A DNA stretch of 38,109 bases from Microbacterium luticocti DSM 19459 (GCF_000422405.1 NZ_KE383827.1:1-38109); one strand, 5' to 3'. Numbered from the stretch's first letter, positions 15,964-24,688 are shown. Numbers and translations are program-made. The notes: generated by a model from the sequence alone, not told the origin.

Positions 15964-16845
15964 ATGGGCGCGCGGGTCGCGACGGCACGGGATGCCTCGA
16001 CCGATGCGCGGGCCGACGCAGGGGCCGACGCCGGGGCACGGGATGCCTCGGCCGACGCGGGAGCGTGGGGTGCGGCATCCGCGGGCCCGGTGGTGTCGAC
16101 CGGACTCGGCCGGCCCCCGCGGCATGCGGCATCCGCCGATCGCCTGCGCGTGGCGGGGATGACCCGCATGTCGACGGTGGACTGGCCGGATCATCTGGTG
16201 GCCACGGTGTTCCTGCAGGGCTGCCCGTGGGACTGCTTCTACTGCCACAACCCGGCGCTCATCGACCCGCGCGCCGACGGTGCGCTGCCCTGGGCGCAGG
16301 TGCGCACCTTCCTGCACTCCCGGCAGGGCCTGCTCGACGGCGTCGTGTTCAGCGGCGGCGAGCCCACCATGCAGCCGGGGCTCGTCGCCGCCGTCGACGA
16401 GGTGCGTGCGCTCGGCCTGGGCGTGGGGCTGCACACCGGTGGGGCGTATCCGGCCCGTCTGGAGCAGCTGCTGCCGCGCGTGGACTGGGTGGGCCTGGAC
16501 GTCAAGTCGACGCCCGAGCGGTACCAGGCCGTGATCGGCCGGCCCGGCGGCAGCGAGCGGGCATGGCGTGCGCTCGAGTCGGTGCTGGCCGAGCACGAGC
16601 GCCGTGCCGGCACCGACCGGCCCTTCGACTACGAGGTGCGCACGACCGTGCACTCCGACGCGATCGATGAGCGGGGACTGTGCGAGCTGGGTGAGAGCCT
16701 GGCCGACGCGGGCGTGCGCACGTGGGCGCTGCAGCGGTTCCGGTCGACGGGTGTGCGCGATCCGATGCCGCGCGGCACCGAGGGCCGGCGCGTCTCGTTC
16801 GACGCGCTGCCGCGCGATCGGTTCGCCCGCATGGTGATTCGCTGA
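15964..16845 (+). CDS. nrdG: Anaerobic ribonucleotide reductase-activating protein (radical SAM)
   Basis: A 293-residue radical-SAM activase that installs the glycyl radical on NrdD. The cluster motif CPWDCFYC (Cys 87, 91, 94) binds 4Fe-4S, and FSGGEPT (about 129-135) contacts SAM. The core begins near LRVAGMTRMSTVDWP (61-75). The first 60 residues are an Ala/Asp/Gly-rich low-complexity extension created partly by a 51-bp (17-codon) duplication (copies at 15985 and 16036). A downstream in-frame ATG at residue 66 or 69 could be the true start, but ATG 15964 lies one base after the nrdD stop, which favours coupling. Two hairpins follow the stop. Confidence 0.92.
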   Translation: MGARVATARDASTDARADAGADAGARDASADAGAWGAASAGPVVSTGLGRPPRHAASADRLRVAGMTRMSTVDWPDHLVATVFLQGCPWDCFYCHNPALIDPRADGALPWAQVRTFLHSRQGLLDGVVFSGGEPTMQPGLVAAVDEVRALGLGVGLHTGGAYPARLEQLLPRVDWVGLDVKSTPERYQAVIGRPGGSERAWRALESVLAEHERRAGTDRPFDYEVRTTVHSDAIDERGLCELGESLADAGVRTWALQRFRSTGVRDPMPRGTEGRRVSFDALPRDRFARMVIR

Positions 16846-16911
16846 GACCGGTCCCGCCGGAGGTCGACTCGATCCGTATCGACGCCGGGCCGCCGCAGCC
16901 GCGCCCAGACC

Positions 16912-16947
16912 CCCTCCGCCGTGTGTGACCACCCGCACGGCGGAGGG
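16912..16947 (+). terminator. Strong hairpin downstream of nrdG
   Basis: Perfect 12-bp stem (CCCTCCGCCGTG paired with CACGGCGGAGGG) with a 12-nt loop and no U-run, as is common for terminators in high-GC actinobacteria. Confidence 0.7.
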
Positions 16948-16952
16948 CTTCA

Positions 16953-16976
16953 CCGCTCGGGTGTGGGCCCGAGCGG
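16953..16976 (+). terminator. Second hairpin between nrdG and the NCS2 permease
   Basis: Perfect 9-bp stem (CCGCTCGGG / CCCGAGCGG) with a 6-nt loop, five nt after the first hairpin. It is either a tandem terminator or part of the permease leader. The rest of 16977-17121 shows a possible -10 (TAAAGT 17068-17073) and an RBS (CTGGAG) before the permease. Confidence 0.5.
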
Positions 16977-17121
16977 CTCGGACCCGGTCGCCCGGGCCGC
17001 GGAGGGTCGCACCTCGCCGCTGCGCGCACCCGCCGCGGAAAGGACCGCAACACAGGCAACTCCCAGATAAAGTCATTCCGGTGGCATCCCCCCGCGCCGC
17101 CCCGACCCTTCTGGAGCCCGC

Positions 17122-18465
17122 ATGCCCCTCTGGACCCTGCACGGAAACGGCCGCACCGTCGAACCCGGACAGGTCGTGCACCCGTCCGAACGGCTGAGCT
17201 GGCCGGCGACCATCGCGATCGGTGCACAGCACGTGGTCGCGATGTTCGGTGCGACCTTCCTCGTGCCGATCCTGACCGGATTCCCGGTGTCGACGACGCT
17301 GCTGTTCTCGGGCCTGGGCACCCTGCTGTTCCTGCTGATCACGCAGAACCGGCTGCCCAGCTACCTCGGGTCGTCGTTCGCGTTCATCGCACCGATCACG
17401 GCGCTGAACGCCGGGCACGCGCTTCAGACCCCGCTGCAGATCACCCAGGCACTGCTGGGCGTGGTGGCGGCGGGCGTGCTGCTGGCAGCCGTCGGCTTCG
17501 TCGTGCAGGCGGTGGGCGTCGGCTGGATCGAACGCCTCATGCCGCCGGTGGTGGCCGGCGCGATCGTCGCGCTCATCGGCTTCAACCTCGCACCCGCGGC
17601 GTGGAACAACTTCAAGGCGCAGCCCGAGCTGGCCACGGTCACGCTGGTCGCCGTGGTGCTGTTCAGCGTGCTGTTCCGCGGGTTCCTCGGCCGCATCTCG
17701 ATCTTCCTCGGCGTCATCGTCGGGTATGTCGTCGCAGCGGTCACCGGACAGGTGACATTCGACGCGGTCGCCGAGGCCGACTGGATCGGGCTGCCGCAGT
17801 TCCACCTCGCCTCGTTCGGCGACGCGGCGGCCTGGGCGGCGGTGCCGATGTTCCTGCCGGTGGTGCTGGTGCTCATCGCCGAGAACGTCGGACACGTGCG
17901 CGGTGTGGCCACCATGACCGAAGACCCCTCGATCAACGGCCGAACCGGCCGCGCGCTCGTCGCCGACGGCGTCGCGACGACCCTGGCCGGTGCGTTCGGC
18001 GGGTCGGGCACGACCACGTACGGCGAGAACATCGGCGTGATGGCCGCGACCCGCGTCTACTCGACCGCGGCGTACTGGGTGGCCGGCACGGTGGCGATCC
18101 TGCTCGCGTTCTCGCCGAAGGTCGGGGCGCTGTTCAACACCATCCCGCCCGGGGTGCTGGGCGGGGTGACCACCGCGCTGTACGGCCTGATCGGGGTGAT
18201 CGGCATCAAGATCTGGGTCGACAACCGCGTGGACTTCTCGCGTCCGGTCAACCAGTACACGGTCGCGGTGTCGTTCGTGATCGCGATCGCCGGCTTCGCG
18301 ATGGGCTGGGGAGACTTCCAGCTCGGCGCCATCGTGATCGGCACCGTGGCGGCCCTGCTGATCTACCACCTCGGCAACTTCATCGCCCGCATGCGCAAGA
18401 CCGGTGCGGATGACGGTGGCCCGCTCGGCCCGGTCGGCCCGCTCGGCGGCGAACCCGTCGACTGA
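17122..18465 (+). CDS. Nucleobase:cation symporter, NCS2 family (uracil/xanthine permease)
   Basis: A 447-residue membrane protein with about 14 hydrophobic segments. It contains the NCS2 landmarks AIGAQHVVAMFGATFLVPI near the N-terminus, YLGSSFAFIAPI, the substrate-site helix ENVGHVRGVATMT and the SGTTTYGENIGVMAATRVYS signature, where the Glu of YGEN is conserved in UraA-type carriers. Proton-coupled import of uracil or xanthine is inferred from family; the specificity cannot be fixed. The RBS CTGGAG lies about 5 nt before ATG 17122. It converges on the LacI gene, with a weak 6-bp stem (18470-18485) between them. Confidence 0.93.
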   Translation: MPLWTLHGNGRTVEPGQVVHPSERLSWPATIAIGAQHVVAMFGATFLVPILTGFPVSTTLLFSGLGTLLFLLITQNRLPSYLGSSFAFIAPITALNAGHALQTPLQITQALLGVVAAGVLLAAVGFVVQAVGVGWIERLMPPVVAGAIVALIGFNLAPAAWNNFKAQPELATVTLVAVVLFSVLFRGFLGRISIFLGVIVGYVVAAVTGQVTFDAVAEADWIGLPQFHLASFGDAAAWAAVPMFLPVVLVLIAENVGHVRGVATMTEDPSINGRTGRALVADGVATTLAGAFGGSGTTTYGENIGVMAATRVYSTAAYWVAGTVAILLAFSPKVGALFNTIPPGVLGGVTTALYGLIGVIGIKIWVDNRVDFSRPVNQYTVAVSFVIAIAGFAMGWGDFQLGAIVIGTVAALLIYHLGNFIARMRKTGADDGGPLGPVGPLGGEPVD

Positions 18466-18513
18466 CCCCACGGGTGGCGACCCGTCGACGGACCCGGCGG
18501 ACGTACGCGCCGG

Positions 18514-19527
18514 TCAGGCCGAGGCGCGTACCACGAGCTCGGTGGGCAGGATCGTCTCGTGCGCCGGCTGCCGCCCGGCGAGCACGTCCAGCAGCACCGT
18601 CGCCATGGTCTGCCCTTGCTCGAACGACGGCTGGCGCATCGTCGTCAGCGCAGGAGTGACGGATGTCGCGACCGGTGAGTCGTCGAATCCGATGACCGCG
18701 ACGTCGTCGGGCACGCGCAGACCGGCGGCGGCCAGCACCTCGAGCGCGCCCCGGGCCATCAGGTCGCTCGCCGCGAACACCGCATCGGGCGCGCCGCCGT
18801 CGGCGAGGATGCGCCGCATCGCCTCGGCGCCGCCGTCGGAGGTGAACGCGCCGTCGGCCTGCGGGCCCTGGTCCAGGCCCGCATCGGCCAGCGCGGCACG
18901 GTAGCCGTCGAGCCGGTCGACGCCGGCCGGCATGGTGAGCGGCCCGGTGATGGTGGCGATGCGGCGATGCCCCTGCGAGATCAGATAGGCCGTGGCATCC
19001 CGCCCCCCGGCGACGTTGTCGACGTCGACGTAGTAGTCGCCGTCGCGGTGCCGCACCGGGCGGCCGCCGTAGACGACGGGCATGGCGGCGGCGATGCGGT
19101 CGATGAACGTGTCGCTGGTGTGGTGTGAGACGACGATCGCGCCGTCGACGTTGCCGCCGCGCATGTAGCTGGTCATCTTCTCGCCGGGGTCATCGCTGGC
19201 GATGAACAGGTTGAGCACATAGTCGCTGCGCAGCAGGCGCTCGTTGATGCCCGACACGATCGAGGCGAAGAACGGGTCGCCGAAGAACCGGGTGGTGTCT
19301 TCGGGCACGACCAGCCCGATCGCCAGGGTCTGCCTGCTGGCCAGCGACCGGGCGGCGCGGTTGGGCACGTAGTGCAGCTCGGCGATCGCGCGCCGCACGG
19401 CCTCGAGCGCCGCCGGACTGACCGAGGTCGAGCCGTTCACCACGCGTGACACGGTCGATCGCGACACCCCGGCGGCGGCGGCGACCTCTTCGATCGTCAC
19501 CGCCTGATGCGTCGTCGTCGTGCTCAT
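18514..19527 (-). CDS. LacI-family transcriptional regulator, CebR-like
   Basis: A 337-residue repressor. The helix-turn-helix is at about 10-35 (VTIEEVAAAAGVSRSTVSRV) with the hinge helix VPNRAARSLASR, followed by a periplasmic-binding-protein-like sensor domain (AIGLVVPED, GGNVDGAIVVSHH, VDNVAGGRDATAYLI, VPDDVAVIGFDDSPVAT). It is the last gene of the beta-glucoside operon, after a 21-bp gap from the GH1 gene. Two palindromes of the CebR-box sequence TGGGAGCGCTCCCA sit at the operon promoter, so this is the expected repressor, released by cellobiose or related beta-glucosides. It has a G-rich RBS (GGGGGG). The CebR equivalence is inferred from operon content and operator. Confidence 0.88.
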   Translation of the reverse strand: MSTTTTHQAVTIEEVAAAAGVSRSTVSRVVNGSTSVSPAALEAVRRAIAELHYVPNRAARSLASRQTLAIGLVVPEDTTRFFGDPFFASIVSGINERLLRSDYVLNLFIASDDPGEKMTSYMRGGNVDGAIVVSHHTSDTFIDRIAAAMPVVYGGRPVRHRDGDYYVDVDNVAGGRDATAYLISQGHRRIATITGPLTMPAGVDRLDGYRAALADAGLDQGPQADGAFTSDGGAEAMRRILADGGAPDAVFAASDLMARGALEVLAAAGLRVPDDVAVIGFDDSPVATSVTPALTTMRQPSFEQGQTMATVLLDVLAGRQPAHETILPTELVVRASA

Positions 19528-19548
19528 GGCAGTCCCCCCATCGGGATG

Positions 19549-21138
19549 CTACCGGCCCACCGGCGCGCCGGTCTCGTCGTCGACCTCGTGGCCGGTCGCG
19601 CCGCGGGCCGCGTGGCCGGTGTCGTCGCCGACCTCGTGACCGGCCGCGTCGCGGGCCGCGTGACCGGTGTCGTCGTCGACCTCGTGGCCGCTCGCCCCGA
19701 GCGCCCGCGCCGCGATGATGCGCGCGTAGTCCCGGCCGCTGTCTTTGACGGTGCGCCGCTGCGTCGCGTAGTCGACATGCACCAGCCCGAACCGCTTGTC
19801 GTACCCCCACGCCCACTCGAAGTTGTCGAGCAGCGACCAGTAGAAGTAGCCGCGCACATCGGCCCCGGCCTCGACCGCGTCGAGCACCGCGCCCAGGTGC
19901 GCACGGACGTACTCGACCCGCTCGAGGTCGTGCACCCGCACCTGGCCGTCGGATTCGACGACCGGCTCGTCGTCGTAGGCGGCGCCGTTCTCGGTGACGT
20001 ACAGCACGGTGCCGGCCGGTCGCGCGTACTCGTCGGCGACCCGCACCAGCAGGCGGGTGAGCCCCTCGGGCTGCACCTCCCAGTTCATCGGCGTGCGTGC
20101 AAGTCCCCGGTCGTACCAGAAGATGCTCTCGTGCGAGGGGAACGGGGATGCCGTCGGTCGCGCCGTCGGCGCTTCTCCGGCATCCGGCGCCACCGCCGGC
20201 GGCCGCCCGCCGACGTACTCGCCGTGGTAGTAGTTGACGCCGAGCGTGTCGATGGGGGTGGCGATCACCTCCAGGTCGCCGGGGTGCACAGCATCCTGCC
20301 ACCGGGCCACCGCGACCGGGTCGACCACCCGGATGTCGTCGACGATGTCGGCGGGGTACGCGCCGCGGAACACCGGGTCGAGAAACCAGCGGTTGAACTG
20401 TCCGTCGATGCGGCGGGCGGCATCGGCATCGGCGGGGTCGGCCGCATCGACCGGGTCGGCGACGGTGAGGTTGAGCGTCAGCCCGACATCGAGCGACGCG
20501 TCGCGGGCGCGCAGCTCGCGCACGATCTGCCCGTGGCCGAGCAGCAGGTGGTGTGCGGCGAGCAGGCCCTCGGCGACACTGCGGTGCCCGGGCGCGTGCA
20601 CCCCGGCGGTGTGGCTGAGGAACGACGAGCACCACGGCTCGTTCAGCGTCGTCCACACCGGCACGCGATCGCCGAGCGCGTCGTGCATGTCGAGGGCGTA
20701 CTCGGTGAACCGCTCGGCGGTGTCGCGCACGGTCCATCCGCCGCGCTCCTGCAGCGCCTGAGGCAGATCCCAGTGATACAGGGTCAGCCACGGCTTGATC
20801 CCGGCATCCAGCAACTCGTCCACCAGGCGCGCATAGAAGTCGACGCCCGCCGGATTCAGGTCGCCGCCGTCGGGGCGCACACGTGCCCACGACACCGAGA
20901 AACGGTAGGTGTCCAGGCCCATCCGGGCCATCAGCGCGACGTCGTCGCGGTAACGGTGGTAGTGGTCGCAGGCCACGTCGCCGGTGTCGCCGTTGAGCAC
21001 AGCCCCGGGCACGCGGCAGAACGCATCCCAGATCGAGTCGCGGCGGCCGTCGTCGTGGGCGGCGCCCTCGATCTGGAACGCCGCGGTGGCGGCGCCGAAC
21101 AGAAAGCCGGGCGGGAACGGGCGGGAGCTCGCGGTCAT
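19549..21138 (-). CDS. Beta-glucosidase, glycoside hydrolase family 1 (BglC-like), with repetitive C-terminal tail
   Basis: A 529-residue cytoplasmic enzyme cleaving cellobiose and related beta-glucosides. It opens with FPPGFLFGAATAAFQIEGA. The acid/base Glu lies in TLNEP (E167), the nucleophile in YVTENG (E383), and the aglycone/glycone-site region WSLLDNFEWAWGYDKRFG is complete. The GH1 domain ends near residue 480. A tail of about 46 residues follows, made of 16-residue repeats (GHEVDDDTGHAARDAA, GHEVGDDTGHAARGAT, then a partial copy), encoded by 48-bp DNA repeats; this is not part of the GH1 fold. Start: the internal MTASS (21138) is chosen over 21159 because it directly precedes the fold. 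Confidence 0.94.
   Translation of the reverse strand: MTASSRPFPPGFLFGAATAAFQIEGAAHDDGRRDSIWDAFCRVPGAVLNGDTGDVACDHYHRYRDDVALMARMGLDTYRFSVSWARVRPDGGDLNPAGVDFYARLVDELLDAGIKPWLTLYHWDLPQALQERGGWTVRDTAERFTEYALDMHDALGDRVPVWTTLNEPWCSSFLSHTAGVHAPGHRSVAEGLLAAHHLLLGHGQIVRELRARDASLDVGLTLNLTVADPVDAADPADADAARRIDGQFNRWFLDPVFRGAYPADIVDDIRVVDPVAVARWQDAVHPGDLEVIATPIDTLGVNYYHGEYVGGRPPAVAPDAGEAPTARPTASPFPSHESIFWYDRGLARTPMNWEVQPEGLTRLLVRVADEYARPAGTVLYVTENGAAYDDEPVVESDGQVRVHDLERVEYVRAHLGAVLDAVEAGADVRGYFYWSLLDNFEWAWGYDKRFGLVHVDYATQRRTVKDSGRDYARIIAARALGASGHEVDDDTGHAARDAAGHEVGDDTGHAARGATGHEVDDETGAPVGR
19574..19717 (-). repeat. 48-bp tandem repeats encoding the GH1 tail
   Basis: About 2.5 copies at 19574, 19622 and 19670 of a unit containing GTCGACCTCGTGGCCGG and GCGGGCCGCGTGGCCGGT. 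They are in frame, so they add 16 residues each; copies differ at only a few positions. Confidence 0.8.
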
Positions 21139-21237
21139 GCGGGCAGGTCCTCTCTGCAAAACGTCTGGGGGAACGAGTCGGGGGCCGGCACGCGGCGTGC
21201 GGGCGTGGGATGCCGGGGCTGTCGCACGAGGGGCACC

Positions 21238-22128
21238 TCAGCCCTTCACCGCGCCGGCCATGATGCCGCTGACCAACTGCTTGCCGGCGAAGATGAACAG
21301 AAGCAGCAGCGGCACGGTCGACAGCAGCACGCCCGCGAGCACGATGGAGTAGTCGACGAAGTAGTTCGACTGCAGCAGCGACAACGCGACCGGCAGAGTG
21401 GGGGACTGCGGGTCGAGCACGATGAACGGCCAGAAGAAGTTGTTCCAGGCCGTCACGAACGTGAACAGGCCCAGCATCGCCGCGGCGGGACGGGCGGCGG
21501 GCAGCCCCACGGTCAGGAACGTACGGAATGAGTTCGCCCCGTCGACCCGGGCCGCCTCGACGAGCTCGTCGGGCACGGCCTGGCGCAGGTACTGCGTCAT
21601 CCAGAACACGCCGAACGCGCTGGTCAGCGCGGGCACGATCACCGCTCCGATGTTGCCGGTCCAGCCCAGGTCGCTGAACAGGATGTACAGCGGCACGACG
21701 CCCAGCTGCGTGGGCACCGCCATCGTGGCGATGACGAACACCAGCAGCGCCCCACCGCCGACGAACCGCAGCTTGGCGAACGCCCATCCGGCGAGGGTCG
21801 AGAAGAAGACGACGGATGCCGCGATCAGCGCGGAACTGAGGATCGAGTTCCACAGCGCCACCCAGAAGTTCACGGCCGGATCGTTCACGACCGTGGCGGC
21901 GTTCTTCAGAAAGTTGCCCCCGGGGATCCACGACATGTTCGGGTCGCGGATCGTGTAGGCGTCGCCCGAGCCGATCAGGAACGACCAGTAGAACGGGAAC
22001 ACCGCGGCCACCAGCACGACGCCCAGGCACGCGTAGACGAACCAGCGCGGGCGGTCACCGCGGCCGCGGCGGCGGGGCGACGGGCGAGGGTCGGTCATGG
22101 CGGGGACGGATGCGGGCAGCACGCTCAT
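21238..22128 (-). CDS. Carbohydrate ABC transporter permease (MalG/CebG-like)
   Basis: A 296-residue inner-membrane permease with six predicted helices, the first at about 31-50. The cytoplasmic coupling loop EAARVDGANSFRTFLTVGLPAARP is the EAA motif that contacts the ATPase. It ends with the typical AGKQLVSGIMAGAVKG. The start overlaps the stop of the upstream permease by four bases (ATGA 22125-22128). No ATPase gene is in the operon, as usual for actinobacterial CUT1 systems that share an MsiK-type ATPase encoded elsewhere. Predicted role: cellobiose or beta-glucoside uptake. A gap of 99 bp separates it from the GH1 gene. Confidence 0.93.
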   Translation of the reverse strand: MSVLPASVPAMTDPRPSPRRRGRGDRPRWFVYACLGVVLVAAVFPFYWSFLIGSGDAYTIRDPNMSWIPGGNFLKNAATVVNDPAVNFWVALWNSILSSALIAASVVFFSTLAGWAFAKLRFVGGGALLVFVIATMAVPTQLGVVPLYILFSDLGWTGNIGAVIVPALTSAFGVFWMTQYLRQAVPDELVEAARVDGANSFRTFLTVGLPAARPAAAMLGLFTFVTAWNNFFWPFIVLDPQSPTLPVALSLLQSNYFVDYSIVLAGVLLSTVPLLLLFIFAGKQLVSGIMAGAVKG

Positions 22129-23237
22129 GCGCGGGGCTCCTTCGCTGGGGCGGCCACAGATGGGGCGGCGACGGCGCGCGTCTGGTTCGCTTGGGCGGCC
22201 ACACGCCGACGGGCATCACGCGCGGCGGCGCGACTTTGCGCACGGGTGGCCTGGCCGCGGGCACCCTCGTCACGCACCAACGACCGGGTGATGAAGAGGT
22301 TGACCACGCCGATCAGCAGGATGATGAGGAACAGGATCCAGGCCAGCGCCGCGGCGCGACCGAAGTTCCACTCGCCCCAGCCGATGTTGTAGAGGTACAG
22401 CGTGATGGTCAGCCACTGGTTGTTGGCCCCGCCGGTGCCGTACTGGTCGTACATGCGCGGCTCGTCGAAGATCTGCAGCCCGCCGATGGTCGAGGTGATG
22501 ATGACGAAGATCAGGGTCGGGCGCAGCCCCGGCAGCGTGATCGAGAAGAACTGCCGCACCGCGCCGGCACCGTCGACCCGCGCGGCCTCGTAGTAGTCGC
22601 GGGGGATCGCCTGCATCGCGGCGAGCAGGATGAGGGTGTTGTACCCGGTCCAGCGGAAGTTCACCATCGTGGCGATGGCGATGTGGCTGGCGAAGGCGTT
22701 AGAGTGCCACGGGATGTGCGGCACGCCGAGGTGTGCGAGCGCGGTGTTGATGATGCCGTACTTGTCGCCGAACATGTTGCTGAAGATGAGCGCGACGGCT
22801 ACCGGCGCCATGATGTAGGGCAGCAGCACGCCCATCCGCCAGAACGTCTTGGCGCGGAGGTTCTGGTCGAGCATCGCGGCGATGAACACCGCGAGGATCA
22901 GCTGCGGCACGCTCGAGAGCAGGAAGATGCTGAACGTGTTGCGCAGCGCCACCCAGAACTTCGGCTGGGTGAGCACGTACACGTACTGGTCGAACCCGAT
23001 GAACGTCCCGGAGTTGCGGACGAGGTCCCAGTCCATGAACGAGATCACCGCGGTGTAGGCGATCGGGAACAGCCCGACCACCGCGAACAGGATGAAGAAC
23101 GGCGAGATGTACAGGTAGGGCGAGAGCTTCAGGTCCCACCGGCTGAGCCGGTGGCCGAAGCCGACGCGGCGGGGTGGACGGCCGGATGCGCCCGGCGGCG
23201 CGGCGGCCACGTCGGGCCGGATGCCGGTGGTGGTCAC
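22125..23237 (-). CDS. Carbohydrate ABC transporter permease (MalF/CebF-like)
   Basis: A 370-residue inner-membrane permease. The Pro/Arg-rich N-terminus (1-35) is followed by six helices beginning SPYLYISPFFILFAVVGLFP. The EAA loop is YEAARVDGAGAVRQFFSITLPGLRP. The C-terminal 45 residues (after about 325) are an unusual hydrophilic Ala/Arg/Gln-rich cytoplasmic tail (RGQATRAQSRAAARDARRR). It pairs with the downstream permease through a 4-bp overlap. It is preceded by the binding-protein gene and a strong intercistronic hairpin. Specificity for cello-oligosaccharides is inferred from the operon. Confidence 0.93.
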   Translation of the reverse strand: MTTTGIRPDVAAAPPGASGRPPRRVGFGHRLSRWDLKLSPYLYISPFFILFAVVGLFPIAYTAVISFMDWDLVRNSGTFIGFDQYVYVLTQPKFWVALRNTFSIFLLSSVPQLILAVFIAAMLDQNLRAKTFWRMGVLLPYIMAPVAVALIFSNMFGDKYGIINTALAHLGVPHIPWHSNAFASHIAIATMVNFRWTGYNTLILLAAMQAIPRDYYEAARVDGAGAVRQFFSITLPGLRPTLIFVIITSTIGGLQIFDEPRMYDQYGTGGANNQWLTITLYLYNIGWGEWNFGRAAALAWILFLIILLIGVVNLFITRSLVRDEGARGQATRAQSRAAARDARRRVAAQANQTRAVAAPSVAAPAKEPRA

Positions 23238-23275
23238 GGATGCCTCGATTCGACGGTGCGGTCAGGGCAGGGGCA

Positions 23276-23306
23276 CCGCGGGCCCGGGGATGCCCCGGGC
23301 CCGCGG
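23276..23306 (-). promoter_or_regulatory. Intercistronic hairpin between the binding protein and permease genes
   Basis: Perfect 14-bp GC stem (CCGCGGGCCCGGGG / CCCCGGGCCCGCGG) with a 3-nt loop, 9 nt after the binding-protein stop codon and about 38 nt before the permease start. Such hairpins shield the upstream mRNA and reduce readthrough, giving more binding protein than permease. Confidence 0.8.
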
Positions 23307-23315
23307 CCGGGGGGA

Positions 23316-24593
23316 CTACTTGATCGCCTTGACCTCAGAGACCCACTGGTTCCACGAGTCGGCGGCGGACTGCGTGCCGTCCTCGACGCGGGTCAGGGCC
23401 TTCTGCATGGCGTCGTTGATCTGAAAGTAGTACTGGCCCTTGAACGGCGAGACCGTGACGGCCGCGGCGCGGTCCGAGAAGATCTTGCCGACCGGCGCGT
23501 CGTTGAAGAACGCGTTGGTCGCGTCGAGCAGTGTCGGGTCCTTCAACGCCTCCTGCTGGCTGGGGAAGGTGCCGGCGTTGCCAAACGCCTTGATCTGCTG
23601 TGCCGGGTCGGTCAGCCAGCTGGCCAGTTCCTGCGCCTCCTTCACGTGTGCACCGTTGGCGGGCACGGTGAGGTACGAACCGCCCCAGTTGCCGCCGCCG
23701 TTGGGGAACACGTTGGCGATGTCCCAGCCGGTGACGTCCTTGGCGTTGCCCGAGATGATGCCCTGCATCCAGGCCGGGCAGAGCATGGTGGCGTAGGCGC
23801 CGTTCTGCATGCCGGCGTTCCAGTCGTCGGACCACTGACCGAGGTGGGCCGACTGGGTCTTGCTGGCGGCGAGCACCTGGTCGTAAATCTTCTTGACCTC
23901 GGGGTTGTCGGTCGCGGTGATCGCGCCGGTGGAGGGGTCTTCGTAGGCGGCCGCGACCTGGTTGATCATGCCCTGATAGGTTCCGCCGGCCGAGTCGAAC
24001 CAGGCCTTGCCGGTGGCCTTGACGTACTGGTCGCCGACCGAGAAGTAGGTGGCCCAATCGCCCGAGAGCAGCTTAGCGACCTCGTCGCGGTCGGTGGGCA
24101 GGCCCGCCTTCTTGAACAGGTCGGCGCGGTAGCAGATGGCCTCGGGGCCGATGTCGGTGCCGTAGCCGATGAGGTTGCCGTCCTTGTCGGTGGCATCCTT
24201 CACCTTCCAGTCCAACCACCGGCTCTTCAGGTCGTCAGGCACGGGGGCCAGCAGGTCGGAGTACTTCATGACCTCGGGCAGCCAGTCGACCTCGATCGCC
24301 TCGATGTCGGCCAGGCCCTTCTTGCCGAGCTTCTGGAAGTAGTTGGCGCGGGCGTCGTTGCTGGTCGCGGCCTTGTTGTGCACGACCTTCACGTTCGGGT
24401 GCTCTTTGGTGTACTCGGCCAGCAGCGCGTCGGTGTAACCGAAGTCGTTGAAGGTGGCCACGGTCAGCGTGATCTGCTGGCCGTCCTTGCCCGAGGCGTC
24501 GCCTCCCCCGCCGGCGCAGCCGGCGAGCGTGAGGACGGTGGCGGATGCGGCGGCCGCCGCAATGGCGGTGCGGCGCAGGACGCGTGATTTCAC
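23316..24593 (-). CDS. Extracellular sugar-binding lipoprotein of ABC transporter (CebE-like)
   Basis: A 425-residue solute-binding lipoprotein. Signal peptide: VKSRVLRRTA, a hydrophobic stretch, then the lipobox LAGC (cleavage before Cys, about residue 25), followed by a Gly/Ser-rich linker and the SBP_bac_1 fold (TLTVATFNDFGYTDALLAEY, ADIEAIEVDWLPEVMKY, GYGTDIGPEAICYRADLFKKAGLP). The GTG at 24593 is chosen because it gives a correct signal peptide and has AAGGGAG 7 nt upstream; a longer in-frame version would place the basic signal start at residue 46. First gene of the operon and the most strongly expressed by position. The ligand is predicted to be a beta-glucoside or cello-oligosaccharide. 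Confidence 0.95.
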   Translation of the reverse strand: MKSRVLRRTAIAAAAASATVLTLAGCAGGGGDASGKDGQQITLTVATFNDFGYTDALLAEYTKEHPNVKVVHNKAATSNDARANYFQKLGKKGLADIEAIEVDWLPEVMKYSDLLAPVPDDLKSRWLDWKVKDATDKDGNLIGYGTDIGPEAICYRADLFKKAGLPTDRDEVAKLLSGDWATYFSVGDQYVKATGKAWFDSAGGTYQGMINQVAAAYEDPSTGAITATDNPEVKKIYDQVLAASKTQSAHLGQWSDDWNAGMQNGAYATMLCPAWMQGIISGNAKDVTGWDIANVFPNGGGNWGGSYLTVPANGAHVKEAQELASWLTDPAQQIKAFGNAGTFPSQQEALKDPTLLDATNAFFNDAPVGKIFSDRAAAVTVSPFKGQYYFQINDAMQKALTRVEDGTQSAADSWNQWVSEVKAIK

Positions 24594-24688
24594 GGTGTCA
24601 CTCCCTTGTGGTGTGCGATCTGTGGTGTGCAGTGTGTCGGCGTTGCCGGTGGTGCAGTCGCGGTGTGCGGTCACGCTCCGATCTTTCA

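Noticed and set aside
16912..16976. Riboswitch upstream of the NCS2 permease
   Set aside because: The two hairpins do not show the conserved loops of purine, preQ1 or xanthine riboswitches; tandem terminators are simpler.
13983..18471. Very long minus-strand frames opposite nrdD, nrdG and the NCS2 permease
   Set aside because: They lack motifs, overlap each other and span well-defined genes, NrdR boxes and hairpins; shadows of high GC.
18470..18485. Bidirectional terminator between the NCS2 permease and the LacI gene
   Set aside because: Only a 6-bp stem (ACGGGT/ACCCGT) without extension; too weak to list as a feature.
22110..24587. 825-codon plus-strand frame across the ABC transporter genes
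   Set aside because: Antisense to three recognisable transporter genes and their ATGA overlap; no domain.
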